Assembly: GCA_003157445.1 (NCBI GenBank)
Contig: PMJN01000121.1
Location: 1 to 10,007 of the forward strand
Source of the DNA: Micrococcales bacterium
GTDB taxonomy: Bacteria > Actinomycetota > Actinomycetes > Actinomycetales > Dermatophilaceae
DNA length: 10,007 nt
Direction: 5' to 3'
The notes under the pieces: generated by a model
What the model was told of the DNA's origin: nothing
What the model saw: the letters and a program-made list of their open reading frames with translations, nothing else
Database searches by the model: none
Program-made: the position numbers and the translations under genes
Shown here: positions 1-7,153 of the stretch, piece by piece
Layout of the letters: each line of letters opens with the position of its first letter
Position numbering within the stretch: the first letter of the stretch is position 1

Positions 1-183
1 CAGGCCATCGAGGACACGATCACCGCGACCCGCAGATTCGCCCGCAGACAGGAGTCATGGTTCCGCCCGGACCCGCGCATCCACTGGCTCGGGTATGACG
101 ATCCACAGCGGATCGAGCGTGCGCTCAACATCATCGGCTCTGCGTGGGGCAGTGGAGTGAGCAACAATGGGCGAGATGACTGA
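1..183 (+). CDS. miaA: tRNA dimethylallyltransferase MiaA, C-terminal fragment
   Basis: Reading frame 1 is open from the first base to a TGA at 181-183 and gives the last 60 residues of MiaA. The family's C-terminal signature is visible: [13 protein letters not shown] followed by DPRIHWL, where the basic/aromatic stretch contacts tRNA. MiaA transfers a dimethylallyl group from DMAPP to N6 of A37 in tRNAs that read codons beginning with U; this is family knowledge. The catalytic P-loop and DMAPP site lie upstream, outside the window. The gene overlaps the dapF start by 17 bases, so the two are very probably cotranscribed and translationally coupled. The final residues (SNNGRDD) are poorly conserved in the family. 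The identification is confident despite the short fragment. Confidence 0.93.
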   Translation, partial: QAIEDTITATRRFARRQESWFRPDPRIHWLGYDDPQRIERALNIIGSAWGSGVSNNGRDD

Positions 184-1048
184 CATGGGCGAGCTGCATT
201 TCACCAAGGGCCACGGCACCGAGAACGACTTCATCCTGGTGGCCGACCTGGAGGGGTCGCGCGATGTGAGCGCCGACCAGGTCCGACGTCTGACCGATCG
301 CAGGGCGGGCATCGGTGCTGACGGCGTGATCCGGGTGGTCCCGACGCAGGCGGCAGCCGAGCAGCATGTGCGCGATCAAGGCGCCCAGGCTCGCTGGTTC
401 ATGGACTATCGCAACGCCGATGGCAGCGTCGCCGAGATGTGTGGCAACGGAGCCCGGGTGTTTGCCGCCTATTTGCGCCGCGAGGGTCTGGAGACGGCTG
501 ACGACTTCGCTATCGCTACCCGCAGTGGTGTCAAGCTGGTCCGTTTTGAGGGCGCCTTGATCGCCGTCAACCTGGGCAGCTGGCGAATTGTGGACGCAGC
601 CGGCACCCTCGAGAAGGGCTTCGATGCCATGGTCAAGGTGCACGGACATAATCCGATGCCCGGACTGAGTCTGGACCTGGGCAACCCACATGTTGTTGTG
701 GCACTGCCGGATTCTGCAGATCTGACCTCGCTGGACCTGACCGAGGTACCCGAGGTCAACCCCGTATCGCCCCTTGGCGCCAACGTGGAGTTTGTCCGGC
801 CGATCGGCCCCGGCCACATCGCCATCAGGGTGCACGAACGTGGCGTCGGTGAGACTCGCTCGTGCGGTACCGGAGCTGCCGCAGCGGCGCTGGCCACACG
901 CTGGTGGGCTGGAGCGGACGCCGCGACCGACGTGTGGCGGGTTGACGTGCCCGGTGGGACGCTGCGAGTTCGGGCGCTGCCCGGCCAGGAGGTCGAGCTG
1001 GCAGGTCCGGCAGTCTTGGTGGCAGATGGGGTTACGACCCTGGCCTGA
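167..1048 (+). CDS. dapF: Diaminopimelate epimerase
   Basis: This 293-residue protein has the usual DapF length and both catalytic cysteines: Cys92 in EMCGNGAR and Cys233 in [12 protein letters not shown]. Other family blocks are KGHGTENDF (15-22), RRAGIGADG (45-53), GNPH (172-175) and [13 protein letters not shown] (224-236). It interconverts LL- and meso-diaminopimelate in the cytosol without a cofactor, supplying lysine and peptidoglycan precursors. The ATG at 167 was chosen because GGAG at 154-157 lies 9 bases upstream; in-frame ATGs at 176 and 185 are alternatives, and homologues often begin near the one at 185 ([11 protein letters not shown]). It overlaps miaA by 17 bases. Its TGA stop directly abuts the stop of the converging methyltransferase gene. 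No oddities are seen in the coding sequence. Confidence 0.96.
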   Translation: MGEMTDMGELHFTKGHGTENDFILVADLEGSRDVSADQVRRLTDRRAGIGADGVIRVVPTQAAAEQHVRDQGAQARWFMDYRNADGSVAEMCGNGARVFAAYLRREGLETADDFAIATRSGVKLVRFEGALIAVNLGSWRIVDAAGTLEKGFDAMVKVHGHNPMPGLSLDLGNPHVVVALPDSADLTSLDLTEVPEVNPVSPLGANVEFVRPIGPGHIAIRVHERGVGETRSCGTGAAAAALATRWWAGADAATDVWRVDVPGGTLRVRALPGQEVELAGPAVLVADGVTTLA

Positions 1049-1681
1049 TCACCGGTCGCGGTGCACGGAGAGCAGTCGGAACCCCCTGGCGGTGCCATGG
1101 CGACCAACAGTGAAGGCGCCCGGCTGGTTGGCCTCCAGCTCGGTGGTCAGCCAGCGTTGCAGAGAGTCCGATCCGAGGTTCTTTCGAACGACCAGGTAGG
1201 CAGAGCCACCGGGTGTCAGGCGGGGCAACCATTTCATCAGCAGTTCGTGCAGAGCGAGCTTACCGACCCGGATCGGCGGGTTGGACCAAATTGCCTCGAA
1301 AGCGATCTCGGCCGGCACCTCTTCTGGGGTCACGCCATGGAAGTCGATGATTCCCAGTGCTTTGGCGTTGTCTCGGGACAGCGCCAGCGCGCGCTGGTTT
1401 ACATCCACGGCCCAGATGCTGGCATCCGGGCTCAGCAGCCCGAGGCTCAGGGCGATCGGGCCCCACCCCGAACCGATGTCCAGGAGGTTGCCGGTCGGCG
1501 GCGGTACGGGCGCCTCGCGCAGTAGCACAGCGGTGCCAATGTCGACCCTGTCTGGGCAGAAGATGCCAGGTGCCGTCTGGACGATGACCTCCCGGCCCAC
1601 CAGGTGCACTCGAAGCTGTCGGCGCTCGGCGGTGCTGGCTGGTTCGGCGGTGAAGTAATGGTCGGTCTGCTTGCTCATCAT
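1049..1681 (-). CDS. Class I SAM-dependent methyltransferase, RsmC/MTS-like
   Basis: Counted from the ATG at 1681 the product has 210 residues and a Rossmann methyltransferase fold. Motif I is LLDIGSGWG (about 66-74), an acidic post-I motif VDVN sits at 92-95, and motif IV SNPPIR at 133-138. The NPP motif and the small-domain style match the MTS family (RsmC/RlmG-like), whose members methylate the exocyclic amine of guanine in rRNA. Enterobacterial RsmC is longer because it has an extra N-terminal domain, so this protein resembles the single-domain actinobacterial version. The exact substrate cannot be read from sequence. Start: a TTG at 1687 is in frame, but tandem ATGs at 1681 and 1678 seem more likely; no strong Shine-Dalgarno precedes either. 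The gene converges on dapF with no space between the two stop codons. Confidence 0.85.
   Translation of the reverse strand: MMSKQTDHYFTAEPASTAERRQLRVHLVGREVIVQTAPGIFCPDRVDIGTAVLLREAPVPPPTGNLLDIGSGWGPIALSLGLLSPDASIWAVDVNQRALALSRDNAKALGIIDFHGVTPEEVPAEIAFEAIWSNPPIRVGKLALHELLMKWLPRLTPGGSAYLVVRKNLGSDSLQRWLTTELEANQPGAFTVGRHGTARGFRLLSVHRDR
1050..1063 (+). terminator. Small hairpin directly after the dapF stop (weak terminator candidate)
   Basis: CACCG, a 4-base GTCG loop and CGGTG form a perfect 5-bp stem beginning two bases after the dapF TGA. No T-run follows, and the same bases encode the last codons of the opposing methyltransferase. It could help end transcription at this gap-free convergent junction, but so short a GC stem can arise by chance. 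Confidence 0.25.
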
Positions 1682-1731
1682 CGTCAACGCTACCGGCGTC
1701 GGAGCCTGGCGCAGCGGCGGCCCAGGGCGGG

Positions 1732-1750
1732 GCCTCTTTCGGCAAGAGGC
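1732..1750 (-). terminator. Hairpin between SGNH hydrolase and methyltransferase genes
   Basis: GCCTCTT (1732-1738) and AAGAGGC (1744-1750) form a perfect 7-bp stem with a 5-base loop. It lies about 95 bases after the SGNH hydrolase stop on the minus strand and upstream of the methyltransferase start. No U-tract follows, as is common for actinobacterial hairpin terminators. A second, wider inverted repeat surrounds nearby bases (GTCGGGC 1762-1768 and GCCCGAC 1809-1815). Either could end SGNH transcription. Confidence 0.4.
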
Positions 1751-1844
1751 GGGTCTTCTCTGTCGGGCATGAATCCGCCATTACCGGTCGGCTCTTCGCT
1801 GGACGTTGGCCCGACCTGACGTCTCATGACTGAACCGCTCCAGA

Positions 1845-2597
1845 TCACATGGCTGGCGGCGTGGCCGCCCACAGGGCCGAGGTGATGAGCTGGTAGCCGG
1901 CAGCGTTGGGGTGGTCCCCGTCACCGGCCAGAAACTTAGTTGGGTTCAGGGTCCCGTCACCCTTGAACGGTGCATACAGGTCGACACAGATGGCGCCGGC
2001 CCCGTGCGCGGCGGCGCAGATACTGCTGTTGAGCGCCCGCGTGAGCTCGTCGCTCCAAAGAAGGTACGCCCGGTCCTCACTAGCGCTTGCCACGTCCCCA
2101 TCGGCAAAGACATTCCAGTAGTTAGTCACAAGGATCCGAGTCGGTTGGTTTCCGCGCAAAGCTCTGGCAGCGCTCAGGATGGCACTGATGTCGGAGCCCA
2201 CCGTGTCCACAGCTGGCATGTAACAGGCCGCGGGGCAGCCCGAGGCCCGCCACTTGGGCAGCAGTGGCAACAGGTCGTTTGCCCCAATGGTGACCAGCAG
2301 GGTATCTGCTTCAGCCACACCATCGGCGGTGGGGCTGGGCGTGGTCAGCAACGTGCGCAGCCCTGCAGCGGTGAGGCCGTTGATACCCAGATTCTCTGAG
2401 CTGGGCGAAGTCGGCAGATCTTCGGCGTACGGCTGGACGAATCCGGGACACCCGCAATTTGTCGCGGCCGTCACCGAGTCTCCGATACCGACGACCACCG
2501 AAGCTGAGGGAGCCGTCGTGGCGGCACAGAGTGCGGCAACGAGCAGAAGGACAACAGCCTGGCCCGATCTCAGGCGCCCGGAACGCAGCGACCTCAC
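1845..2597 (-). CDS. Secreted SGNH-family hydrolase (GDSL-type esterase/lipase)
   Basis: The 250-residue precursor begins with a basic N-terminus and a hydrophobic segment (about 13-26) ending near an alanine-rich cleavage zone around residue 32, a classical Sec signal peptide. The SGNH blocks follow in order: GDS at 39-41 (nucleophile Ser41), Gly71 in NLGING, GAND at 105-108 (oxyanion Asn107), and DGDH at 226-229 (Asp226/His229 of the triad). Six cysteines remain after the signal peptide (48, 50, 121, 125, 194, 204), enough for three disulfides, as known in secreted actinobacterial SGNH lipases. It should act outside the membrane on an ester substrate; lipid or polysaccharide ester cannot be decided. 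The GTG start at 2597 is preceded by GGGGA at a suitable distance and overlaps the stop of an upstream 8-codon ORF. Confidence 0.9.
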   Translation of the reverse strand: MRSLRSGRLRSGQAVVLLLVAALCAATTAPSASVVVGIGDSVTAATNCGCPGFVQPYAEDLPTSPSSENLGINGLTAAGLRTLLTTPSPTADGVAEADTLLVTIGANDLLPLLPKWRASGCPAACYMPAVDTVGSDISAILSAARALRGNQPTRILVTNYWNVFADGDVASASEDRAYLLWSDELTRALNSSICAAAHGAGAICVDLYAPFKGDGTLNPTKFLAGDGDHPNAAGYQLITSALWAATPPAM

Positions 2598-2620
2598 CGC
2601 ATCCCCAATTCACTGAGCAT
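2594..2620 (-). CDS. Possible 8-codon leader mini-ORF coupled to the SGNH gene
   Basis: An ATG at 2620 opens a short frame (MLSELGMR) ending with TGA at 2596-2594, so its stop shares bases with the GTG start of the SGNH hydrolase (GTGA). A strong ribosome-binding sequence, AGGGAG at 2635-2630, lies 9 bases before this ATG. The arrangement would allow translational coupling. It may be accidental, since an 8-codon frame is easy to obtain by chance; the good Shine-Dalgarno is the only supporting evidence. Confidence 0.25.
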   Translation of the reverse strand: MLSELGMR

Positions 2621-2707
2621 TCCCGTATTCTCCCTCAGCCCACGCACCAACGGGAGTCTGTGGTTGCCTGTCCTCCAATGACTTAGGGGCCGTTGTGTCG
2701 CCAGCTA

Positions 2708-2722
2708 CCGTGCTCAGCACGG
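2708..2722 (-). terminator. Tight hairpin 8 bases after the helical-protein gene
   Basis: CCGTGC and GCACGG form a perfect 6-bp stem with a 3-base loop, starting only seven bases past the stop of the minus-strand gene that ends at 2730. Placement right after the stop supports a terminator. It lacks a U-run, which is common in actinobacteria. The tight symmetry (15-base near-palindrome) could also be a protein-binding site upstream of the SGNH gene. Confidence 0.5.
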
Positions 2723-2729
2723 CTCCCGA

Positions 2730-3149
2730 TCAGTCGGCTGACGAACCTGGTTCGGGTGCTGCCGACTGAAGTGCGTCAGTCAGGGACTGACGCAACCTGG
2801 CCCACTGATGGGCCCAGCTCTCCAGCGGCGTCATGGACTTCTCGAGAACTTCGAGCTGATGGTCGAAAGCAGAAAGCTCCGCTTGTAGCGCGGCCACAGT
2901 CAGACGTTGGGCGCGGATCTCCTCGATCAGAACGTCGAGCTCAGCAGTGAACGGAGGTACCTGCTCGATGAGCTGTTGAAGGGATTTCAGCAGCCGGTTC
3001 ACCGTCGTCGGGACTGGCTCAGGCATGGCGCCGAGCGCTCCGCCTCCGACCGACCCCACGAGGTTGGCCACAGCGCGGGTCCGTTCCAGAAGCTCCTCCA
3101 TCGCGGACTGCAGCAAGCCGTTTCGATGCGGCTGACCCTGATCAGACAT
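2730..3149 (-). CDS. Small helical (coiled-coil) protein of unknown function
   Basis: I do not recognise this family. From the ATG at 3149 it has 139 residues. The start was chosen because AAGGGG stands 8 bases upstream, whereas the in-frame ATG at 3176 (adding nine residues) has no clear ribosome-binding site. The protein has a short polar N-terminus, an amphipathic helix (about 13-30), a glycine-rich hydrophobic stretch LVGSVGGGALGAMPEPVP (about 30-48), and then a long heptad-rich region (about 52-125) typical of a coiled coil, ending in an acidic Ser/Ala tail. There is no signal peptide or cysteine. The glycine-rich patch could be a membrane- or surface-associating element. A phasin-like or structural scaffold role is conceivable but nothing in the sequence proves it. 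A hairpin follows its stop. Confidence 0.72.
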   Translation of the reverse strand: MSDQGQPHRNGLLQSAMEELLERTRAVANLVGSVGGGALGAMPEPVPTTVNRLLKSLQQLIEQVPPFTAELDVLIEEIRAQRLTVAALQAELSAFDHQLEVLEKSMTPLESWAHQWARLRQSLTDALQSAAPEPGSSAD

Positions 3150-3325
3150 CGCCACCACCCCTTGTCTGGTGTCCATTAGGCCGCTCTGCTTCGATCCCGA
3201 TTATCCGCCTTCGATCTCATCTCGGCACCTGAACTCGGCGCCGTAATTCGTGCGGTCAGGACGGCTCTTAGCAGACCACGCTGATCGCGCTCGCAGATCT
3301 CCATGGGTGTGGGGTCGGGTGCCTC

Positions 3326-4303
3326 TCAGGCCGGCTTGCGGCTGGACCCCGCGCAGAATGGCAGCTCAACTAGGCCTCGAGCGTCGGTGAACACCGGCGA
3401 ATTCTGAGAGGGGATGGCATGCCCTGCCCGGATTCGTGGGGTCCAAGGCTGAGGCCGGGGGGCATCAAGCACGGCCCAGACGGACTTGCCGCCGTCCGCG
3501 GTAGGCAGAACCCCGAACGCGCGTGAGAGGCCTGCGACGACGGTGAGCCTTCTCCGATGCAAGACAAGGGCTGCTGGGCGTTGATCCGGCAGTGCCGGAC
3601 CGTGGTCTCGAACGCTCAGGCGAAGGGCCCCAAGGTCCCAGACCACGCACAGGTCAATGTCGGTGCCTGCGTCGATTGTCGAGCTGGACACGAGCTCGCT
3701 GACCACCAGGCTTGCGAACGGAATGACGCGACCCAACCGCCAGTCCAACAGGGTGCGGGTGACGAAGTTGCGCGACGCGCGAGGAGCTGTCGGGTGTGGT
3801 GCGAGCCGTAGCCGCTCGACGGCCAGGCTGGGGGTTGCCAGCACCGCGAACACAGCGGAGGACATCGACTCGGTCACGATCAGGTGGCGGCCCAGGGAGT
3901 GGGCTGCAAGCGCCTCGCGAACCCGCGGGTCTGGGCTGGCGACGGCCACGGGGATTCCGGGCCAGTCGCGAACATGTCGACCTGCCGTTGCGAGCATCTC
4001 GATGGCGACCGGTGCGTCGCTTTCGAGCACACCGGACAGGTCACAGACGACTCCGCGGGGCCCATCGGCCAGTGCTAGCTGGATCTCTCGATCTAGATCC
4101 TGGACGACAGCACAGAGCCTGCCGGCAACCTTAAGGACCGCAACCTGACGTATCGCATGCTTGGCCCGCACCTGTGTTGGCGACCCTTCGGACCCGTTCG
4201 GACCAAGGAAACCGGTCACGACACCAGGGTTGCTTGAGAAGCCGAGGTCGGCGGCGGCGGTCTTGGTGTCGTTAGCCTTGCTGAGTTGCTCAGCGAGCAT
4301 CAT
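3326..4303 (-). CDS. STAS-domain / HATPase-like regulator with degenerate active-site motifs
   Basis: Numbered from the ATG at 4303, this 325-residue protein has a low-complexity N-terminus (1-45), a STAS-like region (about 50-158, with VVCDLSGV followed by Asp96-Ala97-Pro98) and a GHKL/HATPase-like region (about 175-282: SELVSSS, VRDHGP, GGKSVWAVL). Related proteins act in partner-switching control of sigma factors as anti-sigma factors and their antagonists. Two departures stand out. The serine that is phosphorylated in SpoIIAA-type STAS domains is replaced by alanine. The ATPase N-box asparagine (ELVxN) is serine 207, and the glycine motif before the lid reads RRRL rather than GRGL. This suggests a binding protein rather than an active kinase. 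A TTG at 4306 is an alternative start. A 22-bp repeat array lies upstream. Confidence 0.75.
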   Translation of the reverse strand: MMLAEQLSKANDTKTAAADLGFSSNPGVVTGFLGPNGSEGSPTQVRAKHAIRQVAVLKVAGRLCAVVQDLDREIQLALADGPRGVVCDLSGVLESDAPVAIEMLATAGRHVRDWPGIPVAVASPDPRVREALAAHSLGRHLIVTESMSSAVFAVLATPSLAVERLRLAPHPTAPRASRNFVTRTLLDWRLGRVIPFASLVVSELVSSSTIDAGTDIDLCVVWDLGALRLSVRDHGPALPDQRPAALVLHRRRLTVVAGLSRAFGVLPTADGGKSVWAVLDAPRPQPWTPRIRAGHAIPSQNSPVFTDARGLVELPFCAGSSRKPA

Positions 4304-4353
4304 CAATGCCTGCTAGCGGGACGGTGTCTTCTGCTCATGGATCAATTCCGTCG

Positions 4354-4359
4354 AGACTA
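4354..4359 (-). promoter_or_regulatory. Possible -10 box of the STAS-domain gene
   Basis: On the minus strand TAGTCT fits the TAnnnT pattern. It lies about 26 bases downstream of the end of the 22-bp repeat array and would give a leader of about 45 bases. No good -35 is visible; the expected -35 position lies against the last repeat, as at activator-dependent promoters. This is a weak call. Confidence 0.25.
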
Positions 4360-4384
4360 GGCCAGCCGGCATCGCCCTCGCGCG

Positions 4385-4471
4385 GTATCTTGCCACGGCT
4401 GCAGCTGTATCTTCAACCGCTTGGACTTGTATCGTTGCGCGGCTGGGACTGTATCCTCCGGCGGTTGGGCT
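4385..4471 (-). repeat. Four imperfect 22-bp tandem direct repeats
   Basis: On the plus strand GTATC occurs at 4385, 4407, 4429 and 4451, exactly 22 bases apart. Each copy is followed by six variable bases and a version of CGGCTGGGACT; units are 22, 22, 22 and 21 bases. Consensus: GTATC-N6-CGGnTGGgaCT (minus strand: AGtcCCAnCCG-N6-GATAC). A weak further copy begins with GGATC at 4339. The array fills the space after the response-regulator stop (4470) and ends about 80 bases before the STAS gene start. The 22-base unit is not a multiple of three, so it is not a coding repeat; two helical turns per unit suggests binding sites on one DNA face. Confidence 0.7.
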
Positions 4472-5144
4472 ATCGCGGGTGTAGAAGTCCACTTTCATAC
4501 GCTAAGACGACGAGCTGGGCGCGGTCGTGGGCGCCGAGTTTCATCATCGCGCGATTGACGTGGGTCTTAACCGTGTGGGAGGAAATAACCAAGCGGTCCG
4601 CGATGGCGTCGTTGGACAGGCCCTCTGCGACCAGCACCATGACCTCCCTCTCGCGTTCAGTAAGCCCCTCGACCGTGATCCGGAGTCGCTCCCGATCCGG
4701 CGCGTGTTCGGTCCGCGGCTCCCTCAAGACCCGTTCGATGAGCGAGCGGGTCGCGGCCGGTGACAGCAATGCGTCGCCCCGGGCGACGATCCGGATGGCT
4801 TCGGTGACTGCTTCGGGTTGTGCACCTTTGCCGAGGAAGCCGCTTGCCCCCGCACGCAATGCCGCTACCACATGCTCGTCGGTCTCGAAGGTGGTCAGCA
4901 CCAGGACCCTCACACTGGCCAGGGCAGGGTTGGCGCAGATTTCGGCCGTTGCCGTGATCCCATCCATCTGCGGCATTCGGATGTCCATCAGGACGACATC
5001 GACGGCCAGGTCCCGTGCCTGCTGGACTGCCTGGCGGCCGTTCGCCGCCTCCCCGACCACCTCGAGATCGCTCTCCAGTTCCAGGATTCCGCGCAAGCCG
5101 GCCCGGATCAACGGCTGGTCATCCGCGATCACCACCCGGATCAC
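4470..5144 (-). CDS. NarL/FixJ-family response regulator
   Basis: The 224-residue protein has a receiver domain (1-120) with the acidic pair Asp8/Asp9, phospho-acceptor Asp54 in VLMDIRMP, Thr84/Thr85 and Lys106, all intact. A LuxR-type helix-turn-helix follows (about 158-220: LTEREREVMVLVAEG...SSHTVKTHVNRAMMKLG). It is a DNA-binding output protein activated by phosphotransfer from the kinase encoded just upstream. The GTG start at 5144 overlaps the kinase stop by four bases (GTGA), showing a translationally coupled pair. Length and motifs are typical. Its targets are unknown; the 22-bp direct-repeat array immediately downstream of its stop is a natural candidate site, which is my inference only. 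Confidence 0.94.
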   Translation of the reverse strand: MIRVVIADDQPLIRAGLRGILELESDLEVVGEAANGRQAVQQARDLAVDVVLMDIRMPQMDGITATAEICANPALASVRVLVLTTFETDEHVVAALRAGASGFLGKGAQPEAVTEAIRIVARGDALLSPAATRSLIERVLREPRTEHAPDRERLRITVEGLTEREREVMVLVAEGLSNDAIADRLVISSHTVKTHVNRAMMKLGAHDRAQLVVLAYESGLLHPR

Positions 5145-6457
5145 GCGGGACCCGCCAGCGGGACGCGCCCGAGGTGCCCGCTGGACGCTGCCCCGGAGGC
5201 CGTCGTCGTGCTGCCCGGTGCGTGAGTGGGGCGGTGCGGGATGACTGCGACCACGCTAAACACCTGGTGGTCATCCTGGCGCGCGGTCAACGATCCCCCG
5301 CAGGCATCCGCACGCTCACGCATCCCGATCAGCCCGTGACCGGTAGAGCGGGGGGCTTTGATCGAGTGTCCGAGCGGATTTACGGGGACAAGATTGCTGA
5401 CCTCGATGGTGAGACCGCTGGCCGCGTATGTCAGGGTCACCTCCGCTTCTCCGCCTGCGCCGTGCTTGGACGCATTCGTTAGCGACTCCTGGATGATCCG
5501 GAACGCAGCCAGGTCGCACGCCTGGTCCATGTCGCGACGCGGACCAGTGGTGCTCGTCCGCACTCTAAAGCCCGCCGCCGCAAACGTCTCCAAAAGGTCA
5601 TCGAGGCGTTTCAGCCCCGGAGCAGGCTGGGTCGTGGGCCCGGACGCGGGCTCCGTCGTATCGCTCGATCGCAGCACCCCAAGCACCGTCCCCAGTTCGT
5701 CCAGCACTGTTCGCGCAGCCTCCTGTACGTGGCCCAGCGACGTATCCAGCGTGCCGGCGTCGCGGCCGATCGCCCGGCGGGCCAGCCCCGCGTGAACGTT
5801 GATCACCGCGATGTGATGAGCCACCACGTCGTGAAGCTCTCGCGCGATTCGCACACGCTCCTCAACGATGCGGGTGCGCGCTTCCTGCTCTCGTTTTTCA
5901 TCCGCCCGACGCGCGCGCTCCGCGAGCGCGATGACATAAGCCCGCTGGGTGCGGGCAACGGTCCCTAGCGCGAAGGCCAGTGCTGTCCACACCACCACGA
6001 TCAGCGCTCCGGGTGCGGTCATTGACCCGCTGAAGTCCGTTCTTTCGGCGGCGAAAAGCAAAGCGGCGCTGACCAGCGCCGCGGTGCCCGCTATGCGGCG
6101 TGGGCGCAGGGATGCGACCGTGAACACCGCGATCTCGCATCCGAACCCCAGCGCGGGACTCTCTCGGTCACCCAATAAGGCGGCCCCTACGCCGAGCAAC
6201 GCGACGAGTAGCACGGTCAACGGCCACCGGGCTCGGTAGCGTAAGGCGATGCCGGTCACGGCCGCGCTCGCGACGATTTCCATGCCCGGCTCGATCGGTA
6301 TGTGCTTGTCGATGACCCAGGCCAGGGCAAGTACCGGCACGGACGCAGCGGCCGCGATGTTGGCGGCCAGCCGAACTCGCCCCTGGCCATCCGAGCCTAC
6401 GAACCACGGATACCCCGCCGAACCGTCGAGGTCGTTAGCTACCGGTAGCGTTCCCAC
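5141..6457 (-). CDS. Membrane sensor histidine kinase (HisKA_3 / NarX-like)
   Basis: Numbered from the GTG at 6457 (438 residues), the protein has about five to six hydrophobic segments between 31 and 167 with only short loops, so the sensor is the membrane bundle itself. A charged linker helix (172-203) follows. The HisKA_3 dimerisation motif RIARELHDVVAHHIAV carries the phospho-acceptor His209. An ATP-binding domain has N-box ESLTNASKHG (Asn328) and the G-box TGHGLIGMRERA (about 372-383). A 30-residue Ser/Thr/Ala-rich tail ends the protein. It should phosphorylate the adjacent NarL-type regulator, whose start overlaps its stop. The signal is unknown. The frame stays open upstream to a TTG at 6598, but those 47 residues look non-coding, and a weak GGGA precedes the GTG. 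Confidence 0.9.
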   Translation of the reverse strand: MGTLPVANDLDGSAGYPWFVGSDGQGRVRLAANIAAAASVPVLALAWVIDKHIPIEPGMEIVASAAVTGIALRYRARWPLTVLLVALLGVGAALLGDRESPALGFGCEIAVFTVASLRPRRIAGTAALVSAALLFAAERTDFSGSMTAPGALIVVVWTALAFALGTVARTQRAYVIALAERARRADEKREQEARTRIVEERVRIARELHDVVAHHIAVINVHAGLARRAIGRDAGTLDTSLGHVQEAARTVLDELGTVLGVLRSSDTTEPASGPTTQPAPGLKRLDDLLETFAAAGFRVRTSTTGPRRDMDQACDLAAFRIIQESLTNASKHGAGGEAEVTLTYAASGLTIEVSNLVPVNPLGHSIKAPRSTGHGLIGMRERADACGGSLTARQDDHQVFSVVAVIPHRPTHAPGSTTTASGAASSGHLGRVPLAGPA

Positions 6458-7153
6458 TTCTTGGTCCCGTCCTTGGTTCGTCTGCGTCGAATTGTTCCAC
6501 AGACTGGCTCGACGTCCAGATGAATCAATCCGGCGCTCGCCGGCTGAGGGTTGCAAGGACGGGCAGTTCGGTGAACGGCGCGGCCGAAGAGGTGACAAAG
6601 GCGGGCTTGGCGCACAGATGTCTGGGGATGACGTGAGGATGACCGTGCTCCGATAGGCATCGGCGGGCTGGCGGTCGGTGCGTTGAGGGTGAGGTTTCCG
6701 CTCACACAGACCGTGGCCAGCACTGATAGCGGCACGGGCGATCTACTGGCCGGTGGCGGCCGGCGGGTAGGCGCCACCTCTGCAAGGGGGCCATTCCACC
6801 AGTCGGTGGGTGGAGCGCTGCGGCTATGGCGACTCAGCCAACCGCGACCGTGGATCTCGAAGGCGCCGGCTGTGGACCAAGCCCGCGCTTGCTGTGTCCA
6901 TCCGTGAGCCCTAGGCATTTCGGGAGCGCATGCTCAAGCGTGTCCGTTCGTTTCTCTCGTAGTCCGACTGCGGAACCTTGACCAGAAACCAATGTGAGCT
7001 TTCGCGGCAACAGAAAGACTGGGTCTCGGGTCGGGCGAGATATGGCACTTCGACGGGTTGGCTTGAGACTCAAACCGTTATTCGGGAACGTTTGCATGAC
7101 CAGGGTGAAGTACCTTGATTCGGCAGTCCATCCGCACATCGGAACGGTGGGAA
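6458..7153. other. About 700 bp without a supportable gene
   Basis: This stretch separates the divergent kinase gene and the broken DUF3105 gene. Open frames of up to about 160 codons exist on the minus strand and 75 on the plus strand, but none has a recognisable motif, a good ribosome-binding site or convincing composition. It contains a perfect 7-bp GC hairpin (6752-6778) and a second small hairpin, CCACC-AGTC-GGTGG (6796-6809). The kinase promoter must lie in the left part; I cannot place it. Possible remains of an older gene, such as a minus-strand frame with SGNLTLNAPTASPPMP around 6650-6720, are too weak to call. Confidence 0.5.
6752..6778. repeat. Inverted repeat GGTGGCG / CGCCACC
   Basis: GGTGGCG (6752-6758) and CGCCACC (6772-6778) are perfect complements separated by 13 bases. 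It sits in the gene-free region; no T-run follows on either strand. It could be an operator, a terminator remnant or chance in GC-rich DNA. Confidence 0.35.

Noticed and set aside
3189..3216. Direct repeat CTTCGATC spaced 20 bases apart upstream of the helical-protein gene
   Set aside because: Only two 8-base copies in GC-rich DNA; too weak to separate from chance.
4385..4471. CRISPR-like array
   Set aside because: The 22-bp units are directly adjacent with no unique spacers, and no cas gene is present.
6458..6598. N-terminal extension of the histidine kinase to a TTG at 6598
   Set aside because: The extra 47 residues are Arg/Ser/Pro-rich with no membrane segment or motif, and the GTG at 6457 lies close before the first membrane helix.
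6439..6918. A 159-codon minus-strand frame upstream of the histidine kinase
   Set aside because: No known motif and a composition unlike the neighbouring genes; it overlaps the kinase start in another frame. A decayed gene is possible but unproven.
7010..7100. A tRNA-like region suggested by short inverted repeats around 7065-7080
   Set aside because: No acceptor stem or GGTTCGA-type T-loop could be assembled on either strand.
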